Shown: one piece after another, positions 7,906-17,400 of the stretch
How positions within the stretch are numbered: position 1 is the stretch's first letter
Layout of the letters: each line of letters opens with the position of its first letter
Source: Kineosporia rhizophila
Lineage (GTDB): Bacteria > Actinomycetota > Actinomycetes > Actinomycetales > Kineosporiaceae
Length of the DNA stretch: 64,000 nt
Assembly: GCF_021277265.1 (NCBI RefSeq)
Contig: NZ_JAJSOH010000008.1
Coordinates: forward strand, 1 to 64,000
Direction of reading: 5' to 3'
Notes under the pieces: model-generated
The model's database searches: none
Told to the model about the DNA's origin: nothing
What the model saw: only the letters and a program-made list of their open reading frames with translations
Made by a program: the position numbers and the translations under genes

Positions 7906-9738
7906 GTGACCTCCGAACAGCAGAACGTCGCGGGCGGCTCCGGCAGTCACCGGCACGATCTGGGCGACGTTCCTGGGCACGACCACGAACACAGCCACGG
8001 GCCCGGGCACGAACACGGCCACGAATCCGGTCAGCAGCCCGGCCACGGGCTCGGTCGTGGTCTGGGGTTCGGCCGTGGTCTGGTCTCCGGGCTCGCCACC
8101 ACGGCGAGGTCGCTGGTCCGGCCCACCCACACGGCCGAGTACCCCGACGTGCGACCGGACCTGCCACCGCGCAGCCGGGGCGTGATCGCGCTGCTGGCGG
8201 AGAACTGCACGAGCTGCATGCTGTGCGCCCGGGAGTGCCCGGACTGGTGCATCTACATCGAGTCGCACAAGGAAGAGATCCCCGCCGCCGAGCCCGGCGG
8301 CCGGGCCCGGCAGAAGAACATGCTGGACCGCTTCGCCATCGACTTCTCGCTCTGCATGTACTGCGGCATCTGCATCGAGGTCTGCCCCTTCGACGCGCTC
8401 TTCTGGAGCCCCGAGTTCGAGTACGCGGAGTTCGACATCCGCGACCTGCTCCACGAGAGCGACCGCCTGGAGAGCTGGATGACCAGCGTCCAGCCCCCGC
8501 CCCTGCCCGACCCCGGGGCAGTGGAGGCCAAGGAGGTGGGTGTCGCCCGCGCCGCCGCCGAGAAGGCGATCGCGGCCTACGAGGCCGCCCGCCAGGAGGC
8601 TGCGGCTCAGGAGGTCGCCGCTCAGGAGGCAGCTGCTCAGGAGGCAGCCGCCCAGGAAGCAGCCCAGGCGGCGGCGGCCCAGGAGGCGGCCCGAGAGGCG
8701 GCGGCCCAGGAGGTGGCGGCTCGGGAAGCAGCAGCCCAGGAGGTTGCCGCCCAGGAGGTGGCGGCTCGGGAAGCAGCAGCCCAGGAAGCAACTGCCCAGG
8801 AAGCAACTGCCCAGGAAGCAACTGCCCAGGAAGCAACTGCCCAGGAGGCGGCGGCCCAAGAGGCAGCCCAAGAGGCGACGGCCCAGGAAAAAGCGGTTCA
8901 GGAGGCGGCGCCCCAGGAGGTTGCCGCTCGGGAGACTGCCGCTCAGGAAGTAGTGGCCCAGGACGCCGCGACCCAGGCAGCCACTGGCCACGAGGGGGTC
9001 ACTGCCGACGAGATGGCTACCGACCACGAGAAAGTGGGAGGCCCCGAGGCCACCGCCGACGAAGGGACGGCCGACCGCGAAGAAGCGACGCGCCCAGACC
9101 CGGCCCTTCGGGAGACGGCCGCTGTCCCTGAGACGACCGCGACCCACAGCAGCCACCCGGACGACGAAAAAACGGCGCTACTGCCTGCGGTCACCGACGA
9201 AACCCAGCCTCTGCCACCCGTCACGGACGAGACCCAACCCATGCCACCGGTCCCGGACCTGGCCACGCCGGACCCGGCCACCTCCAACACAGCGCATACT
9301 CCTGACCTGGCCCCCTCGGACCCGGCCACGCCCGACCCAGCCATCCCAACCGTCCCAGACCCGGCCACCTCCGACCTGGCCACCCCTGCCCAAGCCGCGC
9401 CTGACCTAGCCACCGCGGACTCAGCCTCGCCTGACCGGGGCGCACCTGATCACGCCAAGCCCGACCCGGCCACCGCGGACCCGGCCGCGCTCCACCGAGC
9501 CGCGCCTGACCTGGCCACCGCGGACTCAGCCTCGCCTGACCGCGGTGCACCTGATCACGCCAAGCCCGATCCGGCTAGCGCGGACCCGGCCAGCTCGGAC
9601 CCGGCCGCGCTCCACCGAGCCGCGCCTGACCTGGCCACCGCGGATTCAGCCTCGCCTGACCGGGGCGCACCTGATCACGCCAAGCCCGACCCGGCCACCC
9701 CCGACCCCAAAGACCCCCCGCGCCGGAGCCGGCCGTGA
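7906..9738 (+). CDS. nuoI: NADH-quinone oxidoreductase subunit I with long repetitive C-terminal extension
   Basis: Complex I ferredoxin-like subunit holding clusters N6a and N6b. The two CxxCxxCxxxCP motifs are at C101-C111 ([12 protein letters not shown]) and C150-C160 ([12 protein letters not shown]), and the conserved core ends near residue 190. Normal NuoI is about 160-220 residues; this protein has 610. Residues 13-50 are His-rich ([17 protein letters not shown]). Residues 205-350 are Ala/Gln/Glu repeats of the AAQEA type, likely helical, and residues 400-600 are Pro/Asp/Ala repeats. GTG 7906 is the start; the stop overlaps nuoJ by 4 bp. The tail could be a spacer, coiled coil or surface; its role is unknown. 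Confidence 0.9.
   Translation: MTSEQQNVAGGSGSHRHDLGDVPGHDHEHSHGPGHEHGHESGQQPGHGLGRGLGFGRGLVSGLATTARSLVRPTHTAEYPDVRPDLPPRSRGVIALLAENCTSCMLCARECPDWCIYIESHKEEIPAAEPGGRARQKNMLDRFAIDFSLCMYCGICIEVCPFDALFWSPEFEYAEFDIRDLLHESDRLESWMTSVQPPPLPDPGAVEAKEVGVARAAAEKAIAAYEAARQEAAAQEVAAQEAAAQEAAAQEAAQAAAAQEAAREAAAQEVAAREAAAQEVAAQEVAAREAAAQEATAQEATAQEATAQEATAQEAAAQEAAQEATAQEKAVQEAAPQEVAARETAAQEVVAQDAATQAATGHEGVTADEMATDHEKVGGPEATADEGTADREEATRPDPALRETAAVPETTATHSSHPDDEKTALLPAVTDETQPLPPVTDETQPMPPVPDLATPDPATSNTAHTPDLAPSDPATPDPAIPTVPDPATSDLATPAQAAPDLATADSASPDRGAPDHAKPDPATADPAALHRAAPDLATADSASPDRGAPDHAKPDPASADPASSDPAALHRAAPDLATADSASPDRGAPDHAKPDPATPDPKDPPRRSRP
8590..8960 (+). repeat. Short tandem repeats encoding the AAQEA tract of NuoI
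   Basis: An array of 12- to 15-bp units of the form GCN GCC CAG GAG GCN encodes (A)AQEA or AREA steps. It includes a run of near-identical 15-bp units at about 8784-8842 encoding ATAQE. Reading frame is kept throughout. Such arrays can change length by slippage, so strain-to-strain length variation is expected. Confidence 0.85.
9394..9702 (+). repeat. Three long tandem repeats in the NuoI tail
   Basis: Three near-identical in-frame units begin near 9394, 9499 and 9619. Each encodes [20 protein letters not shown] followed by a short Lys-Pro-Asp-Pro step, with spacers ending in ALHRA between units. The DNA identity is very high, which suggests recent duplication. Confidence 0.88.
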
Positions 9739-10280
9739 CTGGTCTCGAGGTCCTCTTCGTCGCTCTGGCCGTTCTCGCCGGAGCCGCTGGGCTGCTCGCC
9801 GTGTCCAGTCCCCGCGTCGTCCACTGCGCCCTCTGGCTCGTGGTCTGCCTGGGCGCGCTGGCCGGCGTCTACCTGGTGCTCGGCGCCGAGGTGGTCGCGC
9901 TGGTCCAGCTCCTGGTCTACGTGGGCGCGGTGGTGGTCCTGGTGATCTTTGCGCTCATGCTCACCCGCGCGCCGATCGAGCCCAGCGCACGCCTCGACGG
10001 ATCCCTCGGGCAGCGGCTGGCGGCGGGGGCGGCCGGGGTCGCGGTGACGGGGGTCCTGGCCGGCACGCTCATCTACGCCGTCGGAGACACCAAGGTCGCC
10101 GTGCGTACCGAGCAGGGGGCCGCGCGCCCGATCGGCGAGGCCGTGTTCTCCGGTTGGCTGCTTCCCTTCGAGCTGCTCTCGGTACTGCTGCTGGCGGCCC
10201 TGGTCGCGGCGATCGCGGTGTCCCGTAAGGAGCCCGGCAAGGAGCCCGGCAAGGTCGAGAGCGGGGAAGAGACGGGATGA
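9735..10280 (+). CDS. nuoJ: NADH-quinone oxidoreductase subunit J
   Basis: Membrane subunit of the complex I proton-pumping arm. The 181 residues show five hydrophobic spans and the family signature [21 protein letters not shown], followed by [19 protein letters not shown], which contains the helix with the pi-bulge known in NuoJ. The C-terminus ends in a short charged Lys/Glu/Pro tail. GTG 9735 overlaps the nuoI stop and the stop overlaps nuoK, both by 4 bp. Confidence 0.94.
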   Translation: MTGLEVLFVALAVLAGAAGLLAVSSPRVVHCALWLVVCLGALAGVYLVLGAEVVALVQLLVYVGAVVVLVIFALMLTRAPIEPSARLDGSLGQRLAAGAAGVAVTGVLAGTLIYAVGDTKVAVRTEQGAARPIGEAVFSGWLLPFELLSVLLLAALVAAIAVSRKEPGKEPGKVESGEETG

Positions 10281-10699
10281 TCCACCTGCTCGGCCCGGCC
10301 GTGCTCGCTGCGGCCCTCGCCGGGATCGGCGTGTACGGGATCCTCGCCCGGCGCAACGCCGTCCTCGTGCTGATCGGCGCCGAACTGCTGCTCAACGCCG
10401 CGAACGTGCTCCTGGTCACGGCCTCGGCGCTGCCTGCCGGAGGGCTGGCGGCCCTGCCCGAGGCCGGCGCCGGGGGCCCTGACCTGGTGCAGGACCCGCT
10501 GATCCCCGGCCAGGTGATGACCATCTTCGTGATCACGATCGCGGCCGCCGAGATCGGGGTGGCGCTGGCGATCGTGCTGCTGCTGTTCCGGGCCCGTGGC
10601 ACGGTCGAGCTGACCGAGGTCACGGAGCTGGGGGAGGCCTCACCCAGCCACACCGAGAACCCGGCGGGCTATCCCGAGGCGAAGCAGGCGGGGTCGTGA
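10277..10699 (+). CDS. nuoK: NADH-quinone oxidoreductase subunit K
   Basis: Small membrane subunit of complex I, 140 residues with three spans. The two buried glutamates of the proton path are present, in GAELLLNAANVLL (span 2) and AAAEIGVALAIVLLLF (span 3). Two parts exceed the usual length of about 100: a Gly/Ala/Pro loop between spans 2 and 3 (GGLAALPEAGAGGPD) and a polar tail of about 30 residues. ATG 10277 overlaps nuoJ; the stop overlaps nuoL. Confidence 0.94.
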   Translation: MIHLLGPAVLAAALAGIGVYGILARRNAVLVLIGAELLLNAANVLLVTASALPAGGLAALPEAGAGGPDLVQDPLIPGQVMTIFVITIAAAEIGVALAIVLLLFRARGTVELTEVTELGEASPSHTENPAGYPEAKQAGS

Positions 10700-12603
10700 C
10701 CGGGGCCGCCGCCATCCTCACCGTGGTCCTGCCCGCCGCGGCTGCGGTCTTCGGTCTGGTCATGAGCTCGTCCCCGGCTGCCCGCAGCTGGGCGTCGGAC
10801 TGGGCGGTGGCCGGTGCACTGGGCGCGCTGATCGCCGCCGTGGCCGAGCTGGTGCTGGTCAGCACCCAGGAGGGGAGCACCTCCGTCGGGTTCCTCGGAG
10901 ATGCTCAGCTGGGCAGCGCCACCATCGCCCTCGACCTGCGCTCGGACCAGCTGGCCGCGGGCGTCGCCGTGATGGTCGCCCTGGTCGCCCTCTGCGTGCA
11001 GATCTACTCCACCGCCTATCTGCACGGTGATGGAACGCCGGAGGCGCCCACTCGCTACCCCGCCTACGCGGCCACCGTCTCGATGTTCACCGCCGCGATG
11101 ATGCTCGTGGTCCACGCCGGTGACCTGGTGCTGCTGCTGATCGGCTGGGAAGTGATGGGCCTGGCCTCGTACCTGCTGGTGGGCCATCACAGCGAGCGGG
11201 CCGCCGCCCGGGCCGCGGCCACCAAGGCGTTCCTGATCACCCGCACCGGCGACATCGGGGTGGTGCTGGCCGTGGTGGTGCTGATCGCGGGCGCGGGCAC
11301 CACCTCGATCAGTGAGCTGAACCGCGCGGCGACCGAGAACGAGATCGGCCACGGCACGGTCCTCACCGCGGCCGCACTGCTGCTCGCCGGGGTGGTGGGC
11401 AAGTCGGCGCAGTTCCCCCTGCACACCTGGCTCCCGGACGCGATGGAGGGCCCGACCCCGGTCTCCGCCCTGATCCACGCGGCCACGATGGTGGTGGCCG
11501 GCGTGTTCCTGGTGGCCCGTCTGCTGCCCCTGTTCCTCACCGCGCCCGGGGTGCTGCAGACCGGTGCGGTGCTGGCCTCGGTCAGCATGGTCGGGGCCGC
11601 CCTGGCCGCGCTGGCCCAGACCGACCTGAAGCGGCTGCTGGCCTACTCCACGATCAGTCAGGTCGCGTACATGCTGGCGGCGGTCTGCGTGGCCTCCGAC
11701 CGGGAGCTGGGTTCCGGCGACCCGGTGGGGTTGGCCGCGCCGGGGGTGGCGCACCTGCTCTCCCACGGAGCCTTCAAGGCGTTGCTGTTCCTGGCGGCGG
11801 GGTGCGTGGTGCACATCGTGGGCTCCACCGCGCTCGCCGACATGGGCGGCCTCTGGCGTACCCATCGAAGCCTTGCTGTGCTCTTCGGGATCGGGCTCCT
11901 GGGGCTGGCGGGTATCCCGCCCTTCGGCGGCTTCTGGTCCAAGGAGGCCGTTCTCTCGGCGGCGGACGAGGCGGCGCACGCCGGAACCTGGGTGGGCTGG
12001 ATGGTCCTCGTCGCGGGGGTAAGCACGATCGTGCTGACGGGTCTGTACGCCGGTCGCGCGTGGGCGATGGTTGCGATGGGGCGAACCTCGGAAAACCCAA
12101 TTGAGGACGGGGAAAACCGCCATCGCGTACCCCTCGCCATGATGCTCCCCCTCTACCTCCTGGCCCTGCCGAGCCTGGCCTTCGGCCTGGTTCTCCTGCA
12201 GCCGCCGGATCTGCTGCACGGGCTCCAGATCGAGCCCGGCACCGCGATCACCGGTGCTCTGCTGGCTCTTTCCGGGGTGGGCTGGGCGGTGTCGGCGCCC
12301 CGACTGGGCACTGCGGACATCGCCTTCGCCCTGCCTGAGCGGGCCCGGACGGTGCTGCTGAACGCGTTCGGCTTCGACCGGGTGATCCGGGCGCTGGTGG
12401 TCCGCCCCGCGCTGGGCCTGACCGTACTGGTCCGGGTGGGCGAGCACGACGTGGTGGACGCGTACGTGCGCGGCGTCGGCCCGGCCACCACGATCGCCGG
12501 AAAGCTGTTGCGGCTGGCCCAGACCGGGCTGGCCTCGGCCTACGCGGCCTGGGTGTTCGCCGGGGCGGTCGTGATCGCGGTGGCCGGGGTGGTGCTGGTA
12601 TGA
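10696..12603 (+). CDS. nuoL: NADH-quinone oxidoreductase subunit L
   Basis: Largest antiporter-like, proton-translocating subunit of complex I, 635 residues with about 15 or more hydrophobic spans. The Glu of span 5 is seen in IGWEVMGLASYLLVGH, and the Lys/His region in GKSAQFPLHTWLPDAMEGPTPVSALIHAATMV. The long C-terminal part (about 500-635) corresponds to the lateral helix and final anchor. GTG 10696 overlaps nuoK by 4 bp. Confidence 0.96.
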   Translation: MTGAAAILTVVLPAAAAVFGLVMSSSPAARSWASDWAVAGALGALIAAVAELVLVSTQEGSTSVGFLGDAQLGSATIALDLRSDQLAAGVAVMVALVALCVQIYSTAYLHGDGTPEAPTRYPAYAATVSMFTAAMMLVVHAGDLVLLLIGWEVMGLASYLLVGHHSERAAARAAATKAFLITRTGDIGVVLAVVVLIAGAGTTSISELNRAATENEIGHGTVLTAAALLLAGVVGKSAQFPLHTWLPDAMEGPTPVSALIHAATMVVAGVFLVARLLPLFLTAPGVLQTGAVLASVSMVGAALAALAQTDLKRLLAYSTISQVAYMLAAVCVASDRELGSGDPVGLAAPGVAHLLSHGAFKALLFLAAGCVVHIVGSTALADMGGLWRTHRSLAVLFGIGLLGLAGIPPFGGFWSKEAVLSAADEAAHAGTWVGWMVLVAGVSTIVLTGLYAGRAWAMVAMGRTSENPIEDGENRHRVPLAMMLPLYLLALPSLAFGLVLLQPPDLLHGLQIEPGTAITGALLALSGVGWAVSAPRLGTADIAFALPERARTVLLNAFGFDRVIRALVVRPALGLTVLVRVGEHDVVDAYVRGVGPATTIAGKLLRLAQTGLASAYAAWVFAGAVVIAVAGVVLV

Positions 12604-14141
12604 CGCCCGACACCGGCGTCGTGAACTGGCTGCTGCCCACCCTGGTCCTGCTGCCCCTGGCCGGCGCCCTGGTGCTGCTGGCCGTGCCGCAGATCCCCGA
12701 CCGGACCGCCGCTCGCCTGGGCGCCGGGATCAGCGGGGTGACCCTGCTGATCGGTGCCCTGGCCACTCTCGTGGCCTGGGACCGGGGCCTGGGGCGGATG
12801 CAGCTGCAGGTGCGCACCGACTGGATCCCGGCCCTCGGCCTGCAGGCGCATCTCGGCCTCGACGGGGTGAGCGCGCCCCTGGTCCTGCTCACCGCCCTGC
12901 TCGCGGTGCTCACCTGCGGGCACCTGATCCGGGTGCACCCCGAGCACGGCCGGGTCCGGCTGCTGGTGGTCTGCGTGCTGACCGTCACCGGTGGGGCGCT
13001 GGCCACCTTCACCGCGCTCGACCTGCTGCTGTTCTTCATCGCCTTCGAGACCGTGCTGATCCCGATGTGGTTCGTGATCGGGGTCTGGGGCGACCGGCGG
13101 CTCCCGGGGCAGCCGGGCAACGCCGCGGCCCGCTTCGTGCTCTACACCGCCACCGGCTCGGCGGTGATGCTGCTGGGCCTGATCCTGGTGATCACCCGCA
13201 CCGGTACCGCCGACATCACCGAGCTGATCGAGCGCGGTGGTGCGGGCATGTCCGAGAGCACCCAGACCGTGGCGGCCGTGCTGATCGTGATCGGCCTGGC
13301 GGTGAAGACCCCGATGTGGCCGCTGCACACCTGGCTGCCGCCGGCCCACACCATCGCCCCCACCACCGGATCGGTGCTGCTGGCCGGGGTCCTGCTGAAA
13401 CTCGGCACGTACGGCCTGGTCCGGGTGGTCGTGCCGGTGCTGCCCGCCGGGATGGAGAACGTGGCTCCCTGGCTGGGGGGCTTCGCGGTGGTCGGCATCG
13501 TCTGGGCCGGCCTGGCCTGCCTGGCCGAGAACGACCTGAAACGCCTGGTCGCCCTGTCGTCGGTGGCGCACATGGGGTTCGTCCTGCTGGGCGTGGCCTC
13601 GATGACGCCGACCGGCCTGCAGGGCGCGCTCTACGCCAACATCGCCCACGGAGTGGTCAGCGCACTGCTGTTCTTCGTGGTCGGGGCGCTGAAGGACCGG
13701 CACCACAGCGCCGGTCTGGGCGAGCTCGGCCCCGGTCTGCGCGATCGGCTGCCGAGGCTGGGGTGGCTGCTCACCTTCGGCGCGGTGGCCGGTCTGGGTC
13801 TGCCCGGTCTGGCCGTGTTCTGGGGTGAGCTGCTGGCCATTGCCGGGGCCTGGCAGTCGGGAGCGCTCGGTGCCCTCAATCGTCCGTTCGCAGTCGTTGC
13901 CGCCGTTGGCACCGTGATCGCCGCGGCCTACTGGCTGCGGGTGCTGCGGGTGCTCTGGCAGGGCCGCACCGACGGGCGCTGGGACGGTCAGGACATCGGC
14001 GATGTCACCCGGCACGAGTCGCTGACCACGATGCCGCTGGTCCTGGCCACCGTCGGGCTCGGCCTGGTGCCGGGCCCGCTGCTGGCGGCCACGGCCGGTG
14101 TGGTCCGGTTGCTCCTGCCCGGCGGGGGAGTGGTGCCCTGA
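12600..14141 (+). CDS. nuoM: NADH-quinone oxidoreductase subunit M
   Basis: Antiporter-like proton-translocating subunit, 513 residues, with about 14 spans. Key residues lie in IAFETVLIPMWFVIGVWGD (Glu of span 5) and KTPMWPLHTWLPPAHTIAPT (Lys of span 7), with LKRLVALSSVAHMGFVLLG further on, all classic NuoM segments. ATG 12600 overlaps the nuoL stop (ATGA) and the stop shares one base with the nuoN ATG. Confidence 0.96.
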   Translation: MTPDTGVVNWLLPTLVLLPLAGALVLLAVPQIPDRTAARLGAGISGVTLLIGALATLVAWDRGLGRMQLQVRTDWIPALGLQAHLGLDGVSAPLVLLTALLAVLTCGHLIRVHPEHGRVRLLVVCVLTVTGGALATFTALDLLLFFIAFETVLIPMWFVIGVWGDRRLPGQPGNAAARFVLYTATGSAVMLLGLILVITRTGTADITELIERGGAGMSESTQTVAAVLIVIGLAVKTPMWPLHTWLPPAHTIAPTTGSVLLAGVLLKLGTYGLVRVVVPVLPAGMENVAPWLGGFAVVGIVWAGLACLAENDLKRLVALSSVAHMGFVLLGVASMTPTGLQGALYANIAHGVVSALLFFVVGALKDRHHSAGLGELGPGLRDRLPRLGWLLTFGAVAGLGLPGLAVFWGELLAIAGAWQSGALGALNRPFAVVAAVGTVIAAAYWLRVLRVLWQGRTDGRWDGQDIGDVTRHESLTTMPLVLATVGLGLVPGPLLAATAGVVRLLLPGGGVVP

Positions 14142-15712
14142 TGCTCGCCGAGACCTTCGCCGAACTCACCGGCGTCCCCAAGATCGACGCCGTGGCCCTG
14201 CTGCCGGTGATCGCACCGGTCGTCGCCCTGCTGCTGATCCTGCTGGTGGATGCGATCCGGCCGGGCCTGAGAACGGTCACCGACGCGCTCGGCGTGAGCG
14301 GGCTGCTGGTGGCCGCGGGGGCGGTGGCGTACCTGGCCCAGGACGGCCAGGACCGCAGCACCGCCTGCTCCAGCGGGTTCGTGGTGACCAGCGGGCAGAC
14401 CGGGCCGACCCGGCTGCCGGAGTCGCTGAGCCCGGCCCAGTTCGGCTTCGGCTGCTCCTACGTGGTCTCCGACCTGACCCTGGCGGTCCAGGGCATCGTC
14501 CTGCTCGGTGCCCTGGCCTGTCTGCTGCTGGCCCTGGCCGGCCCGGGCGCGAAAGACCGCACGGCGCACCACACTCTGCTGCTGGCTACGGTGGCGGGCG
14601 CCGCCGCCCTGGCCGGGGCCCGCGACCTGGCCACCCTGACCGTCGCCCTGGAGACCGCGACCCTGCCGGTGATCGGCCTGATCGCGCTGCGCCGAGACGC
14701 CCAGGGGGCCCAGGCCGCCGTCACCATGCTGCTCACCGCGGTCGCCTCGCTCGGCCTGCTGCTGCTCGGCGTCGGTCTGCTCTTCCTGGCCACCGGCTCG
14801 CTCTACCTCGCCCGCATCGCCGACGTCCTGGCCGCCGACCCGCAACGGCCGGTCCTGGTGGTGGCCGCCCTGGGGGTGGTGCTGGCGATCGCGGGCATCG
14901 GGTTCAAAGTCTCGCTGGTGCCCTTCCACCTGTGGACGCCGGACACCTACGCCGGCGCGCCGCTGCCGGTCGCCGCGTTCCTGTCCACGGTGTCCAAGGC
15001 GGCCGGCCTGACCGCGGTGGTGGTGCTGCTCGGCATAGGGGTGCCGACGCTGCACGAGGTCTGGGCGCCGCTGGTCGGGGTGCTGGCCGTGCTCACCATG
15101 ACGGTGGGCAATCTGGTGGCGCTGCGGCAGACCGTGGCCGTGCGCCTGCTCGCCTGGTCCACCGTCGCGCAGGCCGGCTGGGTGGTGCTGCCCTTCGCCG
15201 GGGCGGGCGCCTCCCGGGACAGCGTGCGTGAGGTGGCCGCCGCCTCGATCGGCTACCTGCTGGCCTACGTGGTGGCCGGTCTGGCCGTGTTCGCCGTGGT
15301 GGTGCTGGTGGCCCGGCACCACCGGGCCGGGGAGGAGCACACGCTGCAGGCCTACCGGGGGCTGGGCCGCACCGAACCGGTGGCCGCCGCCGTCCTCGCC
15401 TTCGCCCTGTTCTGCCTGGCCGGACTCCCGCCCGGGGTGATGGGCCTGATCGCCAAGGTGGTGGTGCTGCGCCCGGTGGTGCACGCCGAGACCTGGCCGA
15501 TCGCCGTGCTCGCCGCCCTCAACGTCGCCCTGGCCCTGGCCTACTACCTGCGCTGGACCGCCCTGCTGGTCTCGCCCGCGGGCACCGCACCGCCCCGGTG
15601 GCGGCTTCGCCCGGCGGAGGGGATCGTGCTGGGAGGAGCTGCCGCCGGGTGCCTCGGCCTCTCGGTGGGGGCCCAGGTGATCGCCGGGCTGCTGCCTGGG
15701 ATCCTGCACTGA
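14141..15712 (+). CDS. nuoN: NADH-quinone oxidoreductase subunit N
   Basis: Third antiporter-like subunit, 523 residues with about 14 spans. Conserved segments are ALETATLPVIGLIALRRD, FKVSLVPFHLWTPDTYAGAP and LFCLAGLPPGVMGLIAKVVVL. It carries an unusual polar insertion early on (about residues 70-105, with two cysteines: STACSSGF and FGFGCSY), longer than in proteobacterial NuoN. It is last in the nuoI-N operon and starts within the nuoM stop (TGATG). Confidence 0.95.
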   Translation: MLAETFAELTGVPKIDAVALLPVIAPVVALLLILLVDAIRPGLRTVTDALGVSGLLVAAGAVAYLAQDGQDRSTACSSGFVVTSGQTGPTRLPESLSPAQFGFGCSYVVSDLTLAVQGIVLLGALACLLLALAGPGAKDRTAHHTLLLATVAGAAALAGARDLATLTVALETATLPVIGLIALRRDAQGAQAAVTMLLTAVASLGLLLLGVGLLFLATGSLYLARIADVLAADPQRPVLVVAALGVVLAIAGIGFKVSLVPFHLWTPDTYAGAPLPVAAFLSTVSKAAGLTAVVVLLGIGVPTLHEVWAPLVGVLAVLTMTVGNLVALRQTVAVRLLAWSTVAQAGWVVLPFAGAGASRDSVREVAAASIGYLLAYVVAGLAVFAVVVLVARHHRAGEEHTLQAYRGLGRTEPVAAAVLAFALFCLAGLPPGVMGLIAKVVVLRPVVHAETWPIAVLAALNVALALAYYLRWTALLVSPAGTAPPRWRLRPAEGIVLGGAAAGCLGLSVGAQVIAGLLPGILH

Positions 15713-15844
15713 TCGAAGTACTGAGGATCATCGGAGCCGGACGGGTGCGACGGTGGACCCGGCGGGAACGTGCGCAGGCCGGACACCGTTGAGTTTCCTG
15801 ACGGTGCCCGGTGGCACCGGTCGTGAGGAGTCAGGGAGCACCGC

Positions 15845-16702
15845 ATGGGTCATAGTCATTTCAACGGGCTGAAGACCGCCGTCCTGCTGGGTGGCCTCTC
15901 GGCGTTCTTGCTGGTGATCGGTCAGCTGATGGCCGGGAGCACCGGTCTGGTGATCGCCTTCGGGGTCTCGCTGGCGATCAGCGGTTACCAGTACTGGAAC
16001 TCCGGCAAGATGGCGATCAAGGCGATGCGCGCCCGCCCGGTCAGCGAGGCCGAGCAGCCGGTGATGTACCGGATCGTGCGGGAGCTGGCCAACGAGGCCC
16101 GCCAGCCGATGCCCGCGCTGTACATCTCACCCACCCAGGCGCCGAACGCGTTCGCCACCGGCCGCAACCCGCGCAACGCCGCGGTCTGCTGCACCGAGGG
16201 CATCCTGCAGATCCTCGACGAGCGCGAGCTGCGCGGGGTGCTGGGCCACGAGCTGATGCACGTGTACAACCGGGACATCCTCACCGCCTCCGTCGCCGGG
16301 GCCCTGGCCAGCGCGATCACCTTCATCGCGCAGTTCGCCTTCTTCTTCGGCGGCAGCGACGAGGAGCGCCCCAACTTCGTCGCGATGATCGCGATGTCGC
16401 TGCTCGGCCCGCTCGCCGCCGGGGTGATCCAGATGGCGGTCAGCCGCACCCGCGAGTACGACGCCGACGAGGACGGCGCCAAGCTCACCGGCGACCCGCT
16501 GGCGCTGGCCTCGGCCCTGCGCAAGCTGGAGATGGGCACCCGGCAGCTGCCGCTGCCGCCCGAGCGGGAGCTGGTCAACTCCAGCCACATGATGATCGCC
16601 AACCCGTTCCGGGGTGGCGGGGTGGCCAAGCTCTTCGCCACCCACCCGCCGATGGCCGACCGCATCGCCCGCCTGGAGTCGATGGCCGGCTACCGCCGCT
16701 GA
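15845..16702 (+). CDS. htpX: HtpX-type membrane zinc metalloprotease
   Basis: Membrane protease of the M48 family involved in membrane protein quality control. The 285 residues have two N-terminal spans (about 10-50), the zinc motif HELMH near residue 139, two further spans (about 155-200) and the third ligand in REYDADEDGAKL. The C-terminus contains FATHPPMADRIARLE, typical of HtpX. A GGGAG site lies 7 nt before the ATG. It is 132 bp after nuoN and is followed by a strong terminator. Confidence 0.94.
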   Translation: MGHSHFNGLKTAVLLGGLSAFLLVIGQLMAGSTGLVIAFGVSLAISGYQYWNSGKMAIKAMRARPVSEAEQPVMYRIVRELANEARQPMPALYISPTQAPNAFATGRNPRNAAVCCTEGILQILDERELRGVLGHELMHVYNRDILTASVAGALASAITFIAQFAFFFGGSDEERPNFVAMIAMSLLGPLAAGVIQMAVSRTREYDADEDGAKLTGDPLALASALRKLEMGTRQLPLPPERELVNSSHMMIANPFRGGGVAKLFATHPPMADRIARLESMAGYRR

Positions 16703-16753
16703 ACCACCCGACCGGGTTCTCCCCGCCGGTCGCCGGCGCGGTGAGAACCTGTC

Positions 16754-16786
16754 AGCCCCCGGAGCCATCGCTCGGCTCCGGGGGCT
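16754..16786 (+). terminator. Rho-independent-type hairpin after htpX
   Basis: A near-perfect stem, AGCCCCCGGAGCC paired with GGCTCCGGGGGCT around a short loop, followed by GTGTTCGTTCT, a weak T-rich stretch. Confidence 0.8.
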
Positions 16787-16842
16787 GTGTTCGTTCTCAG
16801 AGGTGACCACCGACGAAGGGGCCGCCCGACCGCCTCAGCGGC

Positions 16843-17262
16843 TCAGGGACGTCCCCAGTCGGGATCTTCGAGCAGGGCCTGCACATCGGCCGGCGACAGT
16901 TCCGCCGCATCCACGCCGCGCTGGGCCAGCCACTCGGACAGCAGCCGGCGTGCGGTCGGCGGGTCGCAGCCCAGCCGGGCCATGAGCACCCCGGTCGCCA
17001 GATCGCTCATCTGCTGGGCCTGGACCCGGGCCACCGCGTCCCGGGCCTGGCCGGCCTGGTCGGTGAGGTCCCGCTCCAGGCTCAGGCAGATGGTCAGCGG
17101 ATCGACGTAGCGCCTGAGGCGGTCGGTCTCGGCACCCTCGGTGATCTCACCGAGCAGGAGACCGACCATCGAGTTGAGCAGCTCGCGCAGCGGCGTCGAA
17201 CTCTGAAGACGGTCCGGCGCAGCAGCGGCATCAGGTCGCGGAGAACGGCCTGTGGTCGTCAT
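16843..17262 (-). CDS. ANTAR-domain-like protein
   Basis: Small cytosolic protein of about 139 residues. The C-terminal part (DLATGVLMARLGCDPPTARR, then LLSEWLAQRG) resembles the three-helix ANTAR domain, which binds paired RNA hairpins and acts by antitermination. The N-terminal 80 residues are helical and polar with no recognised sensor. ATG 17262 is chosen because GGAAG lies 9 nt upstream; ATG 17280 is the alternative. Assignment is by motif only and could be wrong; a coiled-coil regulator of another kind is the alternative. Confidence 0.6.
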   Translation of the reverse strand: MTTTGRSPRPDAAAAPDRLQSSTPLRELLNSMVGLLLGEITEGAETDRLRRYVDPLTICLSLERDLTDQAGQARDAVARVQAQQMSDLATGVLMARLGCDPPTARRLLSEWLAQRGVDAAELSPADVQALLEDPDWGRP

Positions 17263-17400
17263 GCAGTCGTACTTCCCCATCCATCGCGGGGCGGGACGAC
17301 TTACCGGGTCCCGCCAGGAAATGGATCTTTACGACTGCTTCACAAAGGTCCGGAAGGATCTTAGCCCGCCCGGGGCACTGCTTGGTGCACCTGCGCCGGG

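Noticed and set aside
8590..8960. CRISPR-like regular repeats
   Set aside because: Units are 12-15 bp, contiguous without unique spacers, and code in frame for the NuoI tail.
10669..15709. Long open frames on the minus strand opposite nuoL, nuoM and nuoN (up to 592 codons)
   Set aside because: They are antisense shadows of GC-rich genes with strong third-position bias: Gly/Gln/His/Arg-rich, no family motifs, and the plus-strand genes are certain.
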